DNA of 64,000 bases from Siphonobacter aquaeclarae (GTDB taxonomy: Bacteria > Bacteroidota > Bacteroidia > Cytophagales > Spirosomataceae), in contig NZ_FNGS01000012.1 of the NCBI RefSeq assembly GCF_900103285.1, positions 62,001-126,000 of the forward strand. Direction: 5' to 3'. The notes under the pieces were generated by a model. The model saw only the letters and a program-made list of their open reading frames with translations, had not been told where the DNA came from and did no database searches. Position 1 is the first letter of the stretch, and each line of letters starts with the position of its first letter. Positions 17,687 through 25,617 of the stretch are shown here, one piece after another. The translations under genes and the position numbers were made by a program.

Positions 17687-18682
17687 TTCAGGGTGCGCCA
17701 GCAGGTAGTCGAACGCGTCCCGCACCGCTTCCTGCGCCGGCCTCGGGTTGAAACCCAGTTCGGCGCGTGCCCGGCTGATGTCGAAATCCTGGCGCAGACC
17801 GGAAAACAGGGCTATATCCTTTCGCGTCAGCAGCGGGGCCCGTCCGCGGAGCCGGGCGGTCCCTTCCATCAGCGCGGCAATGCCGTACAACAGCGGCTTA
17901 GGTACCGGCCGGGGGATACGGATGCCAAGGTCAGGGTAGTATTCCTGAGCAAGCCGGGTGGTTTCGGTAATGGTGAGGCAGTTTTCGTTGGAAAGTATGT
18001 AGCGGGTACCGTTTCGGCCGTGTACTGCTGCCTGATAGCACCCTTCAGCAACATCTCGGACGTCCACCCAATTGAGCGTAATGCCGGTATCTACCGGAAT
18101 TTCCTTCTTCAGAATCAGCCTCAGTACGCCATAGGAAACATTCAGCGGCGCAAACGCTTCGCCGCCGATCATGGCAGCGGGCAGGACAGCGACTAACTCA
18201 ATACCCGATTTTGCCGCGAGCTCGAACGCCAGTTTTTCGCCGTCGTTTTTGGAATTGTAGTACATATCGCGACGTTCGGTATTGTAGCCGGAAGCCTCTG
18301 AAACAGGCGTTTGGGCATAATTAAGCGCAGCGACCGAACTCACATACACAATCCGGCGGACGCCCGCTGCCGCGGCAGCTTCCACCATGTTGCGGGTACC
18401 GTCGAGATTGACGTTGTAAATCTCCCGGACAGGATCTTTCGCCCATAGTTTGAAGGCCGCGCCGACGGCATAAAAGGTATCGATCCCTTCCATCGCGCGG
18501 ATCAGCGAGGCTTTGTCGGTGATATCGGCTTTCACAAGTTCACAATCCAGACCGGCAAAGGGAGCGGTATGGGCCGTATTCCGGACGGAAGCGCGGACGG
18601 AAAGGCCTTTTTGAAGTAGTAAACGGACGAGATTATTGCCAAGATGGCCATTGGCGCCGGAAACCAGGGAAATAGCAGACAT
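17675..18682 (-). CDS. NAD-dependent epimerase/dehydratase (extended SDR, DFR-like)
   Basis: A 335-residue extended short-chain dehydrogenase. The dinucleotide motif is SGANGHLGNN (G-x-x-G-x-x-G), and the active site has the Ser in YVSSVAALN and the YxxxK in MYYNSKND. It resembles dihydroflavonol-4-reductase-like and 3-beta-HSD-like aldehyde or ketone reductases; the substrate is unknown. A Crp/Fnr-like regulator gene lies directly upstream on the same strand, with a 16-bp palindrome in the 62-base gap, so this enzyme is probably its target. Confidence 0.88.
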   Translation of the reverse strand: MSAISLVSGANGHLGNNLVRLLLQKGLSVRASVRNTAHTAPFAGLDCELVKADITDKASLIRAMEGIDTFYAVGAAFKLWAKDPVREIYNVNLDGTRNMVEAAAAAGVRRIVYVSSVAALNYAQTPVSEASGYNTERRDMYYNSKNDGEKLAFELAAKSGIELVAVLPAAMIGGEAFAPLNVSYGVLRLILKKEIPVDTGITLNWVDVRDVAEGCYQAAVHGRNGTRYILSNENCLTITETTRLAQEYYPDLGIRIPRPVPKPLLYGIAALMEGTARLRGRAPLLTRKDIALFSGLRQDFDISRARAELGFNPRPAQEAVRDAFDYLLAHPELLA

Positions 18683-18733
18683 AGTCAGTGCAATTGATAC
18701 GCTGCAAAATTCCTTCGCCGGTATCTCCCGACA

Positions 18734-18749
18734 CCTAACAATTGTTAGG
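18734..18749. promoter_or_regulatory. Palindromic operator candidate (PrfA-box-like)
   Basis: CCTAACAATTGTTAGG is a perfect 16-bp palindrome overlapping the stop codon of the Crp-like gene (18745) and lying 52-67 bases before the SDR start. Its core TAACA-N2-TGTTA is the known binding-site core of PrfA, another Crp/Fnr-family protein. A -7-like GAATTTTG (minus strand, 18715-18722) lies downstream. Confidence 0.65.
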
Positions 18750-19335
18750 GAATGAACGACCGGCGGATCCGGCTCAGACTTTCCGGTTTGATGCCGAGAA
18801 AAGAAGCAATGTACTGTACCGGCACATTCTGCAGAATACCGGGGTAGTCGTCCATCAGTCGCCGGTAGCGCTGTTCGGCGGTGAGTGTTGCCAGCTCGCG
18901 GGAGCGGTTTTCGTTGTACCGGATTGCTTCCTGAAAGACGTGAAATCCAAAGGCTTTCATGGCTGCGCTTTCGTCAAAGAAACGCTGCAGGTTCGCGCGG
19001 GTAATGCACAGCAGCTCGCAGGGTGTAACGGAAGTGACCGTATCCGGCGCCGGAGCGCCGTCCATAAACGCTGAATAGGAAGTAAAAAAGCCCGGAGGGC
19101 AATTGAGATGCGTCGTGATTTCCTCACCCCGCTCGTCCACATGCCAGAGCCGCAGGTACCCGGAGCCAATGAAGTACAGGTGCTTCGGAACCTTGCCGGC
19201 TGCTTCGAGAACGGTATTTCGACCGACCGATACAGGCTCAAAGTACTTTTCGCACCGAAGGCGGTCTTCCGGTGGGAAGGCCGCCTTCGTTTGAATGAGT
19301 CCAATCAGCTTGTTGTGGAGGGTATTCACGGGCAT
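18745..19335 (-). CDS. Crp/Fnr family transcriptional regulator
   Basis: A 196-residue protein with a cyclic-nucleotide-binding-type beta-barrel (about 15-120; VLEAAGKVPKHLYFIGSGYLRLW) and a short C-terminal helix-turn-helix (VPVQYIASFLGIKPESLSRIRRSF). Cysteines for an Fe-S cluster as in FNR are not arranged as expected, so oxygen sensing is unlikely; the cNMP site lacks the full RxxxR phosphate-binding signature of true CRP. The recognition helix reads PESLSR. The neighbouring SDR gene, with a palindrome in its promoter, is the probable target. The gap to the divergent EamA gene (19336-19629) holds no clear operator. Confidence 0.9.
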   Translation of the reverse strand: MPVNTLHNKLIGLIQTKAAFPPEDRLRCEKYFEPVSVGRNTVLEAAGKVPKHLYFIGSGYLRLWHVDERGEEITTHLNCPPGFFTSYSAFMDGAPAPDTVTSVTPCELLCITRANLQRFFDESAAMKAFGFHVFQEAIRYNENRSRELATLTAEQRYRRLMDDYPGILQNVPVQYIASFLGIKPESLSRIRRSFIP

Positions 19336-19629
19336 TACTTAAAAAAGAATAGTTAGTTGACTGATGGAATCCGGGACCGGGAGGCTATTTTTGCCTTGTC
19401 CGATTTTTCGTACAAAGATATGCATCCATTTTCCTCCTTCTCTGTCGTATTACCACCTCCAGTACTGTCCTGATCCGGACAACTGCGGTGTTGTACTGAT
19501 GTCTTCCCCATTCCGGGAGGAGGTTTTTCCATTTGTCAGGTTGTCCGGTTGCCTGCCCCCGGCAGGTTGCTTTGGCGTTCCGGTCGTTTCGCTGCCGGAG
19601 CAATGGTTTTCTATTCCTGACAAATTCTC

Positions 19630-20496
19630 ATGAAAAAGGCACTTTTTCAGCTTCATATTTCTATTCTGCTCGCCGGCTTTACCGGCCTCTTTGGCAAACT
19701 GATTTCCCTCAACGAAATACTCCTGGCGTGTTACCGGCTCTGGATTGCCGGAGCGCTCCTGGCCCTGTTGCTGGCGTTGCAGGGAAAGCTCCGCCGCGTA
19801 GCCCCGCGGAACGCGGCGCGCATGGGCGTGACAGGTATGCTCCTCGGGCTTCACTGGGTGTTTTTTTACGGAAGCATCAAGTACTCCAATGTTTCGGTGG
19901 GTGTGGTCTGTTTTTCGCTGACGGGTTTTTTCACAGCGCTGCTGGCGCCGCTTCTCAACCGGACCCGGGTACGGCCTTCGGAAATTCTGCTGAGTTTGCT
20001 GACGCTGATCGGTATTGCCTTGATATTCAGCTTTGACAGTCGTTACCGCCTCGGTATTACTTTCGGGACGATTTCGTCTCTTTTCGGATCGCTTTACATG
20101 GTTTATAACGAGCGGCTGACAAAAGAATGGCCGGCCGAGACCATTTTGGTGTATGCCCTGCCTGCGGGCGGACTGCTGTTGACGACGCTTGTTCCGTTAT
20201 ATACCCGCTTCTATCCAGCGGCGTATTACCTGCCAACGTTCACAGACGCCGCCTGGTTGCTGGTACTGTGTTTTTTCTGTACGATTTTGTTGTACCGCCT
20301 TCAGTTACAGGCCCTTGAGCGGTTGTCGGCCTTCACCGTCAATCTCAGCCTCAATCTGGAACCGGTGTATTCCGTCATCCTCGCCATCTGGCTGATGGGA
20401 GAAGGGAAGGAACTGGGGGGTACTTTTTACGCCGGCCTGGTCCTCATCCTTCTCTCCGTTGCCCTGCAGACCTTCCGGCTGCGGCCGGCTTCCTGA
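19630..20496 (+). CDS. EamA/DMT family transporter
   Basis: A 288-residue inner-membrane protein with about ten hydrophobic segments, arranged as two EamA repeats (the second begins near TFGTISSLFGSLYMVYNERL). Motifs such as AITRLWIAGALL-type residues near the start (ACYRLWIAGALLALLLAL) and the C-terminal NLEPVYSVILAIWLMGE are typical of drug/metabolite exporters. The substrate is unknown. It is divergent from the Crp-like gene at 18745-19335, and another Crp-like gene follows 62 bases downstream. Confidence 0.9.
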   Translation: MKKALFQLHISILLAGFTGLFGKLISLNEILLACYRLWIAGALLALLLALQGKLRRVAPRNAARMGVTGMLLGLHWVFFYGSIKYSNVSVGVVCFSLTGFFTALLAPLLNRTRVRPSEILLSLLTLIGIALIFSFDSRYRLGITFGTISSLFGSLYMVYNERLTKEWPAETILVYALPAGGLLLTTLVPLYTRFYPAAYYLPTFTDAAWLLVLCFFCTILLYRLQLQALERLSAFTVNLSLNLEPVYSVILAIWLMGEGKELGGTFYAGLVLILLSVALQTFRLRPAS

Positions 20497-20511
20497 TTGA
20501 CGGAAAGCGGC

Positions 20512-20519
20512 TACTTTTG
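20512..20519 (+). promoter_or_regulatory. -7 promoter box for the Crp-like gene
   Basis: TACTTTTG matches TAnnTTTG, 40 bases before the ATG at 20559. No clear -33 element was found. Confidence 0.45.
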
Positions 20520-20558
20520 TAAGGGGCGCGGCAGGCACCCCTTACATGCTATTGGTCT

Positions 20559-21122
20559 ATGAGTCAGGTACTTCGCGAACATATTCAGCAATTGGTCCCG
20601 TTGTCGGACGAAGAATTTGCCTACGTTCTGGCGCATTTTACGCCGCGTAAATTCCGGAAACACCAGTTTCTGGTGCAGGCAGGGGAGGCGGTTTCAGCCG
20701 ATTTTTTTGTCGTCAGCGGGCTGCTCCGTTCCTACTTCACGAACGACGAAGGAAAGGATCATATCCTTCAGTTTGCGATGGAAGACTGGTGGATTTCTGA
20801 TTACCAGGCGTACTTCGGCCAGGCTCCGGCGACGTTGTCCATCGATTGCCTGGAGCCCGTCGAGGTACTCTGTCTTTCCCTTGAAAACAGAGAGAAAATC
20901 TGCGCGGACCTGCACAAAATGGAGCATTTTTTCCGGAAGAAATCAAATGCCGGATACATGGCGCTGCAGCGGAGAATACTGTCGCTGCTGACCAATAATG
21001 CCCGACAGCGCTACGAGGAACTGCTCCGGCAGAATCCGGCCCTGTTTCAGCGGGTACCCAAAACCCTGCTGGCGTCGTACCTGGGTGTGTCCCGGGAAAC
21101 GCTGAGCCGCTTTTCGGCGTGA
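20559..21122 (+). CDS. Crp/Fnr family transcriptional regulator
   Basis: A 187-residue Crp-like protein with an N-terminal sensing barrel (RKFRKHQFLVQAGEAVSADFFVVSGLLRSYF) and a helix-turn-helix at the very C-terminus (VPKTLLASYLGVSRETLSRFSA). The recognition helix RETLSR keeps the Arg, Glu and Arg that in E. coli CRP (R180, E181, R185) read the TGTGA half-site. The 3' flank contains TGTGACGTACGTC, a partial CRP-type site, placed in the promoter of the DJ-1/PfpI gene, which is the probable target. The protein stops almost immediately after the recognition helix, shorter than typical CRPs. Confidence 0.9.
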   Translation: MSQVLREHIQQLVPLSDEEFAYVLAHFTPRKFRKHQFLVQAGEAVSADFFVVSGLLRSYFTNDEGKDHILQFAMEDWWISDYQAYFGQAPATLSIDCLEPVEVLCLSLENREKICADLHKMEHFFRKKSNAGYMALQRRILSLLTNNARQRYEELLRQNPALFQRVPKTLLASYLGVSRETLSRFSA

Positions 21123-21140
21123 TCTGCGTCACACCAAATC

Positions 21141-21156
21141 TGTGACGTACGTCCTG
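21141..21156. promoter_or_regulatory. CRP-type operator candidate before the DJ-1/PfpI gene
   Basis: TGTGACGTACGTCCTG has an intact left half TGTGA, a symmetric CGTACG centre and a degenerate right half. It begins 19 bases after the regulator's stop and is centred about 58 bases before the 21207 ATG, roughly -43 if the CAACTTTG at 21178-21185 is the -7 box. An overlapping inverted pair, CGTCACA and TGTGACG (21127-21147), offers a second reading. Confidence 0.5.
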
Positions 21157-21206
21157 TGCCGGGGGGAAAAGACCGGGCAACTTTGCGGTCAGAAAACACA
21201 AGGTTA

Positions 21207-21962
21207 ATGAACGCAATTGTTTCAATAGTCCTGGCCGGAACCTTATTGTTAGGCGGACAGGCAACTGCTCAATCCCGAAAAAAAATGGCAAAGAAGATTC
21301 TATTCGTGGTCACGAGCCACAATCAGAAAGGAAGTACCGGTGAACCTACGGGTTATTACCTCGGCGAAGTATCACACCCGTGGGACGTTCTTCACGAGGC
21401 CGGTTATGAAATCGATTTTGTTAGTCCTCAGGGTGGAAAAGCGCCGGTAGACGGTTTTGACCTGAAAGATCCCATCAACCGTAAATTCTGGGAAAACAAG
21501 GAGTACCATGCCAAAGTCGAAGCGACGAAGCGGCCGGACCAGGTTCATCCGGAAGACTATGCCGCTATCTTTTTTGCCGGCGGTCATGGCGCCATGTGGG
21601 ACCTCGCCGACAACAGGGAAATCGCTGCTATTGCAGCAAAAATCTATGAAAATCAGGGTATTGTAAGCGCGGTATGCCACGGCCCCGCCGGCCTGGTAAA
21701 CGTTCGCCTGAGCGACGGTTCCTACCTCGTTACAGGGAAAAAAGTGAACGCCTTCACCAACGAGGAAGAAGAAGCGGTCGGGCTGACGAAAGTTGTCCCG
21801 TTCCTGCTCGAAGACAAACTGAAGGAACGGGGTGTCCGGTTTGAGAAAACCGGCCTGTGGCAATCTCACGTGACGGTAGACGGCCACCTGATTACCGGCC
21901 AGAATCCCGCGTCGGCGCATGGCGTAGGGGAGGCGGTAAAAAAGGCGCTGGAAGGAAAGTAA
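21207..21962 (+). CDS. DJ-1/PfpI family protein, secreted (type 1 glutamine amidotransferase-like)
   Basis: A 251-residue protein of the DJ-1/PfpI/Hsp31 superfamily with the nucleophile Cys in SAVCHGPAGL and a glutamate region near GYEIDFVSPQGG. Relatives are glyoxalase III, deglycase-like or chaperone proteins. Unusually it begins with a hydrophobic signal-like segment (MNAIVSIVLAGTLLLGGQATAQ), suggesting export to the periplasm. The ATG at 21207 is preferred over an upstream frame extension. A Crp-like regulator precedes it and a 19-bp stem terminator follows. Confidence 0.88.
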   Translation: MNAIVSIVLAGTLLLGGQATAQSRKKMAKKILFVVTSHNQKGSTGEPTGYYLGEVSHPWDVLHEAGYEIDFVSPQGGKAPVDGFDLKDPINRKFWENKEYHAKVEATKRPDQVHPEDYAAIFFAGGHGAMWDLADNREIAAIAAKIYENQGIVSAVCHGPAGLVNVRLSDGSYLVTGKKVNAFTNEEEEAVGLTKVVPFLLEDKLKERGVRFEKTGLWQSHVTVDGHLITGQNPASAHGVGEAVKKALEGK

Positions 21963-21983
21963 TTTTGGCCGTGATTTCAGGGG

Positions 21984-22028
21984 ATAAACAAAAAGAAGAG
22001 ACCATGACAGTCTCTTCTTTTTGTTTAT
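21984..22028 (+). terminator. Strong hairpin terminator after the DJ-1 gene
   Basis: A 19-bp perfect stem (21984-22002 with 22010-22028) with a CATGACA loop. The right arm is T-rich (CTTCTTTTTG). Confidence 0.85.
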
Positions 22029-22144
22029 AATCAATTTATTTACAGCTAGTTACGATTGGTCTTTTGGTTTACAACAGAAAAAAACGCCGTCCGGTGTGAC
22101 ATTCTTCCGTTTCCTGCGAATAATTGGCCAAAACACCACGACAC

Positions 22145-22627
22145 ATGGACACCGCAAGGCGGGATGCCTTTCTTGAAATGGCCGATACCCACAAGGGGAT
22201 TCTCTACAAAATCGCCCGGCTTTACGAGAAAGACGAGGACGATCGGAAAGACCTCCTTCAGGAAATGCTGCTTCAATTATGGCTTTCTTTTGACAAGTAC
22301 GATGGAAGCACCCGGCTTTCGACGTGGATCTACCGCATTGCCCTGAACGTCGCGATCTCGGCTTACCGGAAGCAGGCCCGCCGGCGGGAAGTACGCGAAC
22401 CCGTGCCCGAAACCACGATCGGTGCGGACCCGGAAACGGATGAGCTGCTGGACCGGCTCAAGGCATATATTCAGGAGCTGCGGGAACTGGACCGTGCGCT
22501 GCTGATTCTGTCACTCGACGGAAATTCTTATACCGAAATCGCTGATATTCTGGGTATTACACCGACGAATGTATCGACCCGGCTTTCCCGTGTGCGTCAG
22601 CAACTCCGACAAAAATTTAACCCGTAA
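22145..22627 (+). CDS. ECF RNA polymerase sigma factor
   Basis: A 160-residue ECF sigma factor. Region 2 is at LYKIARLYEKDEDDRKDLLQEMLLQLWLSF and region 4 at LDRALLILSLDGNSYTEIADILGITPTNV. The ATG at 22145 (MDTARRDAFLEM) is preferred; a TTG seven codons upstream is also in frame. The next gene, 5 bases downstream, is a membrane protein, not a FecR or zinc-binding anti-sigma factor, so the pair may be an uncharacterised sigma/anti-sigma unit. Targets are unknown. Confidence 0.92.
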   Translation: MDTARRDAFLEMADTHKGILYKIARLYEKDEDDRKDLLQEMLLQLWLSFDKYDGSTRLSTWIYRIALNVAISAYRKQARRREVREPVPETTIGADPETDELLDRLKAYIQELRELDRALLILSLDGNSYTEIADILGITPTNVSTRLSRVRQQLRQKFNP

Positions 22628-22632
22628 AAGCC

Positions 22633-23289
22633 ATGCAGGAAACTGAATTTTTGAATCTGTGGAAGTCGCTCGACGAGCGCATTACCGAAAACCTTCACCT
22701 CAACCGCATCCAGGCGGAGGAGATTACCCGCCTCAAAATCAAGTCATTATTGAGTAGTATGCGCCCAATTAAGGTATTCGCGCTGGCGGTGGGCGTGGTA
22801 TGGATTGTGTGGGTCGACGGACTACTGGTTGTCACTTTCGGCAATGCGAGCCCGTTCTTCTGGTGGTCCGCGTTGTTTCAGGTCGTTCTCTGCAAAATGG
22901 CTGTGGGAATTTACCTCTACCAGCTCCTCCTGCTGGCCGGGACAGACATCGCCGAACCCGTCCTTGAAACGCAGGCGCGCCTGGCCCGGCTCAAAGCCAC
23001 AACGCTCTCGGTAACCCGAATCCTGTTTCTGCAGTTACCGGCCTGGACGACGTTCTATCTTACTCCGGCTATGCTGCGCGACAGCCCGCTGCTTGGTCTG
23101 ATGATACAGTTTCTCGTTACAGCAAGTGCAGTCGTTGCCGCAGGCTGGCTCTTTATTCATATCCGGGAGAAGAACAAGGACGCACGCTGGTTCCGGGTAC
23201 TGTTCAGCGGCCGGGAGTGGGACCCGCTGCTGAAATCCCTGGAGCTACTCGACCAAACCCGTGACTATCAGGGTACCCGCACTTCGTAG
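22633..23289 (+). CDS. Multi-span membrane protein partnered with ECF sigma (possible anti-sigma)
   Basis: A 218-residue protein with a soluble N-terminal segment of about 43 residues (LDERITENLHLNRIQAEEI) and four hydrophobic segments (about 46-67, 75-103, 125-150, 155-178). It begins 5 bases after the sigma gene, so it is co-transcribed and probably translationally coupled. Known Bacteroidota operons often encode a membrane partner in this position that tethers or modulates the sigma. No family motif was recognised. Its last 22 bases overlap the convergent secreted protein gene. Confidence 0.75.
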   Translation: MQETEFLNLWKSLDERITENLHLNRIQAEEITRLKIKSLLSSMRPIKVFALAVGVVWIVWVDGLLVVTFGNASPFFWWSALFQVVLCKMAVGIYLYQLLLLAGTDIAEPVLETQARLARLKATTLSVTRILFLQLPAWTTFYLTPAMLRDSPLLGLMIQFLVTASAVVAAGWLFIHIREKNKDARWFRVLFSGREWDPLLKSLELLDQTRDYQGTRTS

Positions 23290-24200
23290 ATAAACAGCCG
23301 GGCGGCTTCGTCGTCGTCCGGCACAAAAAAGGCCCGGAAGCCATCAGCGGTTGCTTCGAACGTAGCAGGGTTATTGGTCATCGGGCGTCCGGAGGGAGAC
23401 CATATCCGGAGCGGAATCTGCCGTACGGGCCGACCGTCCCGCAGGTCGACAATTTCCCAGCCGCCGAGCCGGAAAGTACCATTGGGCGCCGTATATCCGG
23501 CCAGGCCCGAACCCAGCATCAGGTGATTGCCGAGGTATTTGGCATCCTGATAATCAATATAAAAGGAAGGATTTTCACGGCCGAGGAGGGTGGGAGAGAC
23601 CTCGGTTTTCCGGAGCTTTCCGTCTTTTCGAACGGGCCAGGTATAAAACTGCCGCGCGCCCCAGTTGGCTCCGGTGAGGGTACGGGCGTCGGCGTCATAG
23701 ACCACAGCGCCGATGGATTCCGGGTACCTGCCGACCTCCTCCACTTTCCCGGTTGATACCTGAAGGCGGTACAGAATCGAAAAACTGTTCGGGCGGTATT
23801 CGGTGACGGGAATCCAGAGCCAGGTACCATCAAAGTCCATCCCGCCGGGGTGGTAGGCGTCGCCCTCGCCGATGGGCAGGTCCCTGAGAAGGTTACCCAG
23901 GGAATCGAACTGAAAGACGTGCCCTTTGCCGGCACCGGTATCCCGGTCGTACCGACCGCGCGGTTCTGTATACTTCTCAGGCCAGCGCGTCACTTCCACC
24001 GAAGTCATAAAAAACGTGGCGCCCACCTTCACCATGCCCTGTGTATGAAACGCGTTGAATTTCAGGGGAATGGAAGCGACTTGTTTCCAGGTATGCCCGG
24101 GCGTCAGACGGAGTACCATGTTGCGGAACGGAGCGCGCTGCGCGGGCGACTGGGAAAAAGCCGGAAGGGATAGTAAAAAAAGCAGGCAGAGCGATCGCAT
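23268..24200 (-). CDS. Secreted protein of unknown function (DUF6454-like, propeller-like)
   Basis: A 310-residue protein with a signal peptide (MRSLCLLFLLSLPAFSQ). The body has recurring WxxP and GxxW blocks (HPGGMDFDGTWLWIPVTEY, GANWGARQFYTWPV, LGSGLAGYTAPNG) that suggest a six-bladed propeller, and it resembles proteins grouped as DUF6454. The function is unknown; no catalytic motif was identified. The ATG at 24200 is preferred over a TTG at 24221 because the signal peptide starts there. It is convergent with the sigma/membrane-protein pair. Confidence 0.75.
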   Translation of the reverse strand: MRSLCLLFLLSLPAFSQSPAQRAPFRNMVLRLTPGHTWKQVASIPLKFNAFHTQGMVKVGATFFMTSVEVTRWPEKYTEPRGRYDRDTGAGKGHVFQFDSLGNLLRDLPIGEGDAYHPGGMDFDGTWLWIPVTEYRPNSFSILYRLQVSTGKVEEVGRYPESIGAVVYDADARTLTGANWGARQFYTWPVRKDGKLRKTEVSPTLLGRENPSFYIDYQDAKYLGNHLMLGSGLAGYTAPNGTFRLGGWEIVDLRDGRPVRQIPLRIWSPSGRPMTNNPATFEATADGFRAFFVPDDDEAARLFIYEVRVP

Positions 24201-24407
24201 GACGGGATAATTGTCCCGCAAAATACAAAAAGCCCTGACCGTTTACTCAGGCATCCTTTCTTCCTGCCGCTTATCCAAAGCAATAGCCATACATACTACT
24301 ATGTATTGCACAGTAGCAAAAAGAAGGCCAATTTTGAATCGTTCCTCAAGGGGAAAAAGTAACAAGCCATGAAACAGTATCTGTCAAACCTGAAAAAATA
24401 CACAGCC

Positions 24408-24782
24408 ATGAAAACCCTGTTCGCCACCGCTCTTATTGCTTTTGCTGCTGCCACTTCTTTCGCCGCCGTTCCTGAAGATCCGAACCGCGTTCTGAACAGT
24501 AATTATGCCGTGAATGTATTCAACGGCAAGGAAGGTAAAATCAACTTCCTCATCGAAAAAGTAAAAGGCAAGCGATTGACCGTTCGCCTCCGCGACGCCA
24601 AAGGCCAGGCGTTATTTGTAGAAGACGTAGCGAAAAATGCGGAAGGATACGCCCGCCGTTTCGACGTCAGTACGCTCGAAACAGGTACTTACATCCTGGA
24701 AGTAACCGATGGCGAAACAACCACGAAGAAATCCGTCGAAATCCGTCGCGAAGCGCCGGCGAGAACGGTATCGGTGAATTAG
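24408..24782 (+). CDS. Small secreted protein with Ig-like/sorting-like domain
   Basis: A 124-residue protein with a clear signal peptide (MKTLFATALIAFAAATSFA) and one beta-rich domain (VKGKRLTVRLRDAKGQALFVED ... TGTYILEVTDG), similar in pattern to T9SS C-terminal domains or DUF3244-like modules, but standing alone. Short abundant periplasmic proteins of this kind are frequent in Cytophagales; their role is unknown. An in-frame ATG at 24369 would add 13 residues (MKQYLSNLKKYTA) before the signal peptide; both starts are plausible. Confidence 0.8.
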   Translation: MKTLFATALIAFAAATSFAAVPEDPNRVLNSNYAVNVFNGKEGKINFLIEKVKGKRLTVRLRDAKGQALFVEDVAKNAEGYARRFDVSTLETGTYILEVTDGETTTKKSVEIRREAPARTVSVN

Positions 24783-24785
24783 AAA

Positions 24786-24913
24786 TAGCAGAGGGCAGGG
24801 GGCATGGGGCTCAGGGTGAATCACCCATGCTCCATGCCTTTTGTCGTTTTTTAAAGCATGGGGCAGAGGGCCTAATGCGAGTCACCCTCTGCCCCATGCC
24901 CTTTGCCCCCTGC
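24786..24913. repeat. Nested palindromic repeat between convergent genes
   Basis: Built from GGGCA/GCATGGGG-type units. It contains a 15-bp perfect hairpin (24856-24870 with 24885-24899), a second weaker hairpin (24801-24838) and an outer inverted pair (24791-24810 with 24891-24913). It fills the whole gap between the small secreted protein gene and the convergent SDR gene, so it may also serve as a two-way terminator. The composition is low-complexity. Confidence 0.8.
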
Positions 24914-25617
24914 TACCTCATCACCCGCGCGGCCAGCGAGGGCGCAAGCCGGTATAGCGCATACAACAACCGGGCTTTTCCGACGCGGATGGTTGTTTTT
25001 CCCCGGTCAAAATCCTTGAGAAACCGGTCTGCCAGCGTTTCCGGCGTTATTTTTCCATGACCACGGCCGGCGGTCATGGGTGTGTCGACGAGCGGAGGAA
25101 TAAGTTCAACCATCCGAACCGACGTACCTGCCAGCTGATAGCGAAGCGCCATAGCCGTTTGGTGCAACGCCGCTTTGGTGCCGCAATACACCGGCGCCGA
25201 TCGCTTGGCGGCATAAATCAGCGCCGACGTGACGAAAACGACCGCCGCATCGGGTTGTTGGCAAAGAACCGGGAGCAGTTCCTGCGTTAACTGGAGCGGA
25301 CTGGTCAGGTTGACGGCGATTTCCTGAGCAATCCGTGCCGGTCCGTCGGGCGTGGTGAGCCATTCATCTTCATACTGTACGCCGGCGCTGTGAATTACTA
25401 CTGAGAGGTCCGGAAACCGCTCCCGGCATTCAATCGCCAGACTACGAACGGCGGCTGGGTCTGATAAATCCGCCGTGAGCAGTGCTACTCCGGACGGGAG
25501 ATTATCTGCGTTCTTTCGCGACGAAACGACCAGCACCCGGTCGCCGCACGCATGCAGGCGCTGCGCAATGGCCCGCCCGATACCGGACGTTCCTCCGGTC
25601 ACTAAAACCGTCTTCAT
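24913..25617 (-). CDS. SDR family oxidoreductase
   Basis: A 234-residue classical short-chain dehydrogenase. The cofactor motif TGGTSGIG is at 7-14, with SAGV, the catalytic Ser in VTSALIY and YxxxK in YCGTK. It resembles DltE-type SDRs; the substrate is unknown. Its ATG overlaps the stop of the darcynin-like gene (ATGA at 25614-25617), so the two are translationally coupled and probably controlled by the Crp-like gene further upstream. Confidence 0.9.
   Translation of the reverse strand: MKTVLVTGGTSGIGRAIAQRLHACGDRVLVVSSRKNADNLPSGVALLTADLSDPAAVRSLAIECRERFPDLSVVIHSAGVQYEDEWLTTPDGPARIAQEIAVNLTSPLQLTQELLPVLCQQPDAAVVFVTSALIYAAKRSAPVYCGTKAALHQTAMALRYQLAGTSVRMVELIPPLVDTPMTAGRGHGKITPETLADRFLKDFDRGKTTIRVGKARLLYALYRLAPSLAARVMR

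Noticed and set aside
21127-21147. CGTCACA...TGTGACG inverted repeat as the operator after the second RETLSR Crp-like gene
   Set aside because: The order of half-sites is opposite to the CRP arrangement; the overlapping TGTGACGTACGTC reading fits the regulator type better, though both remain possible.
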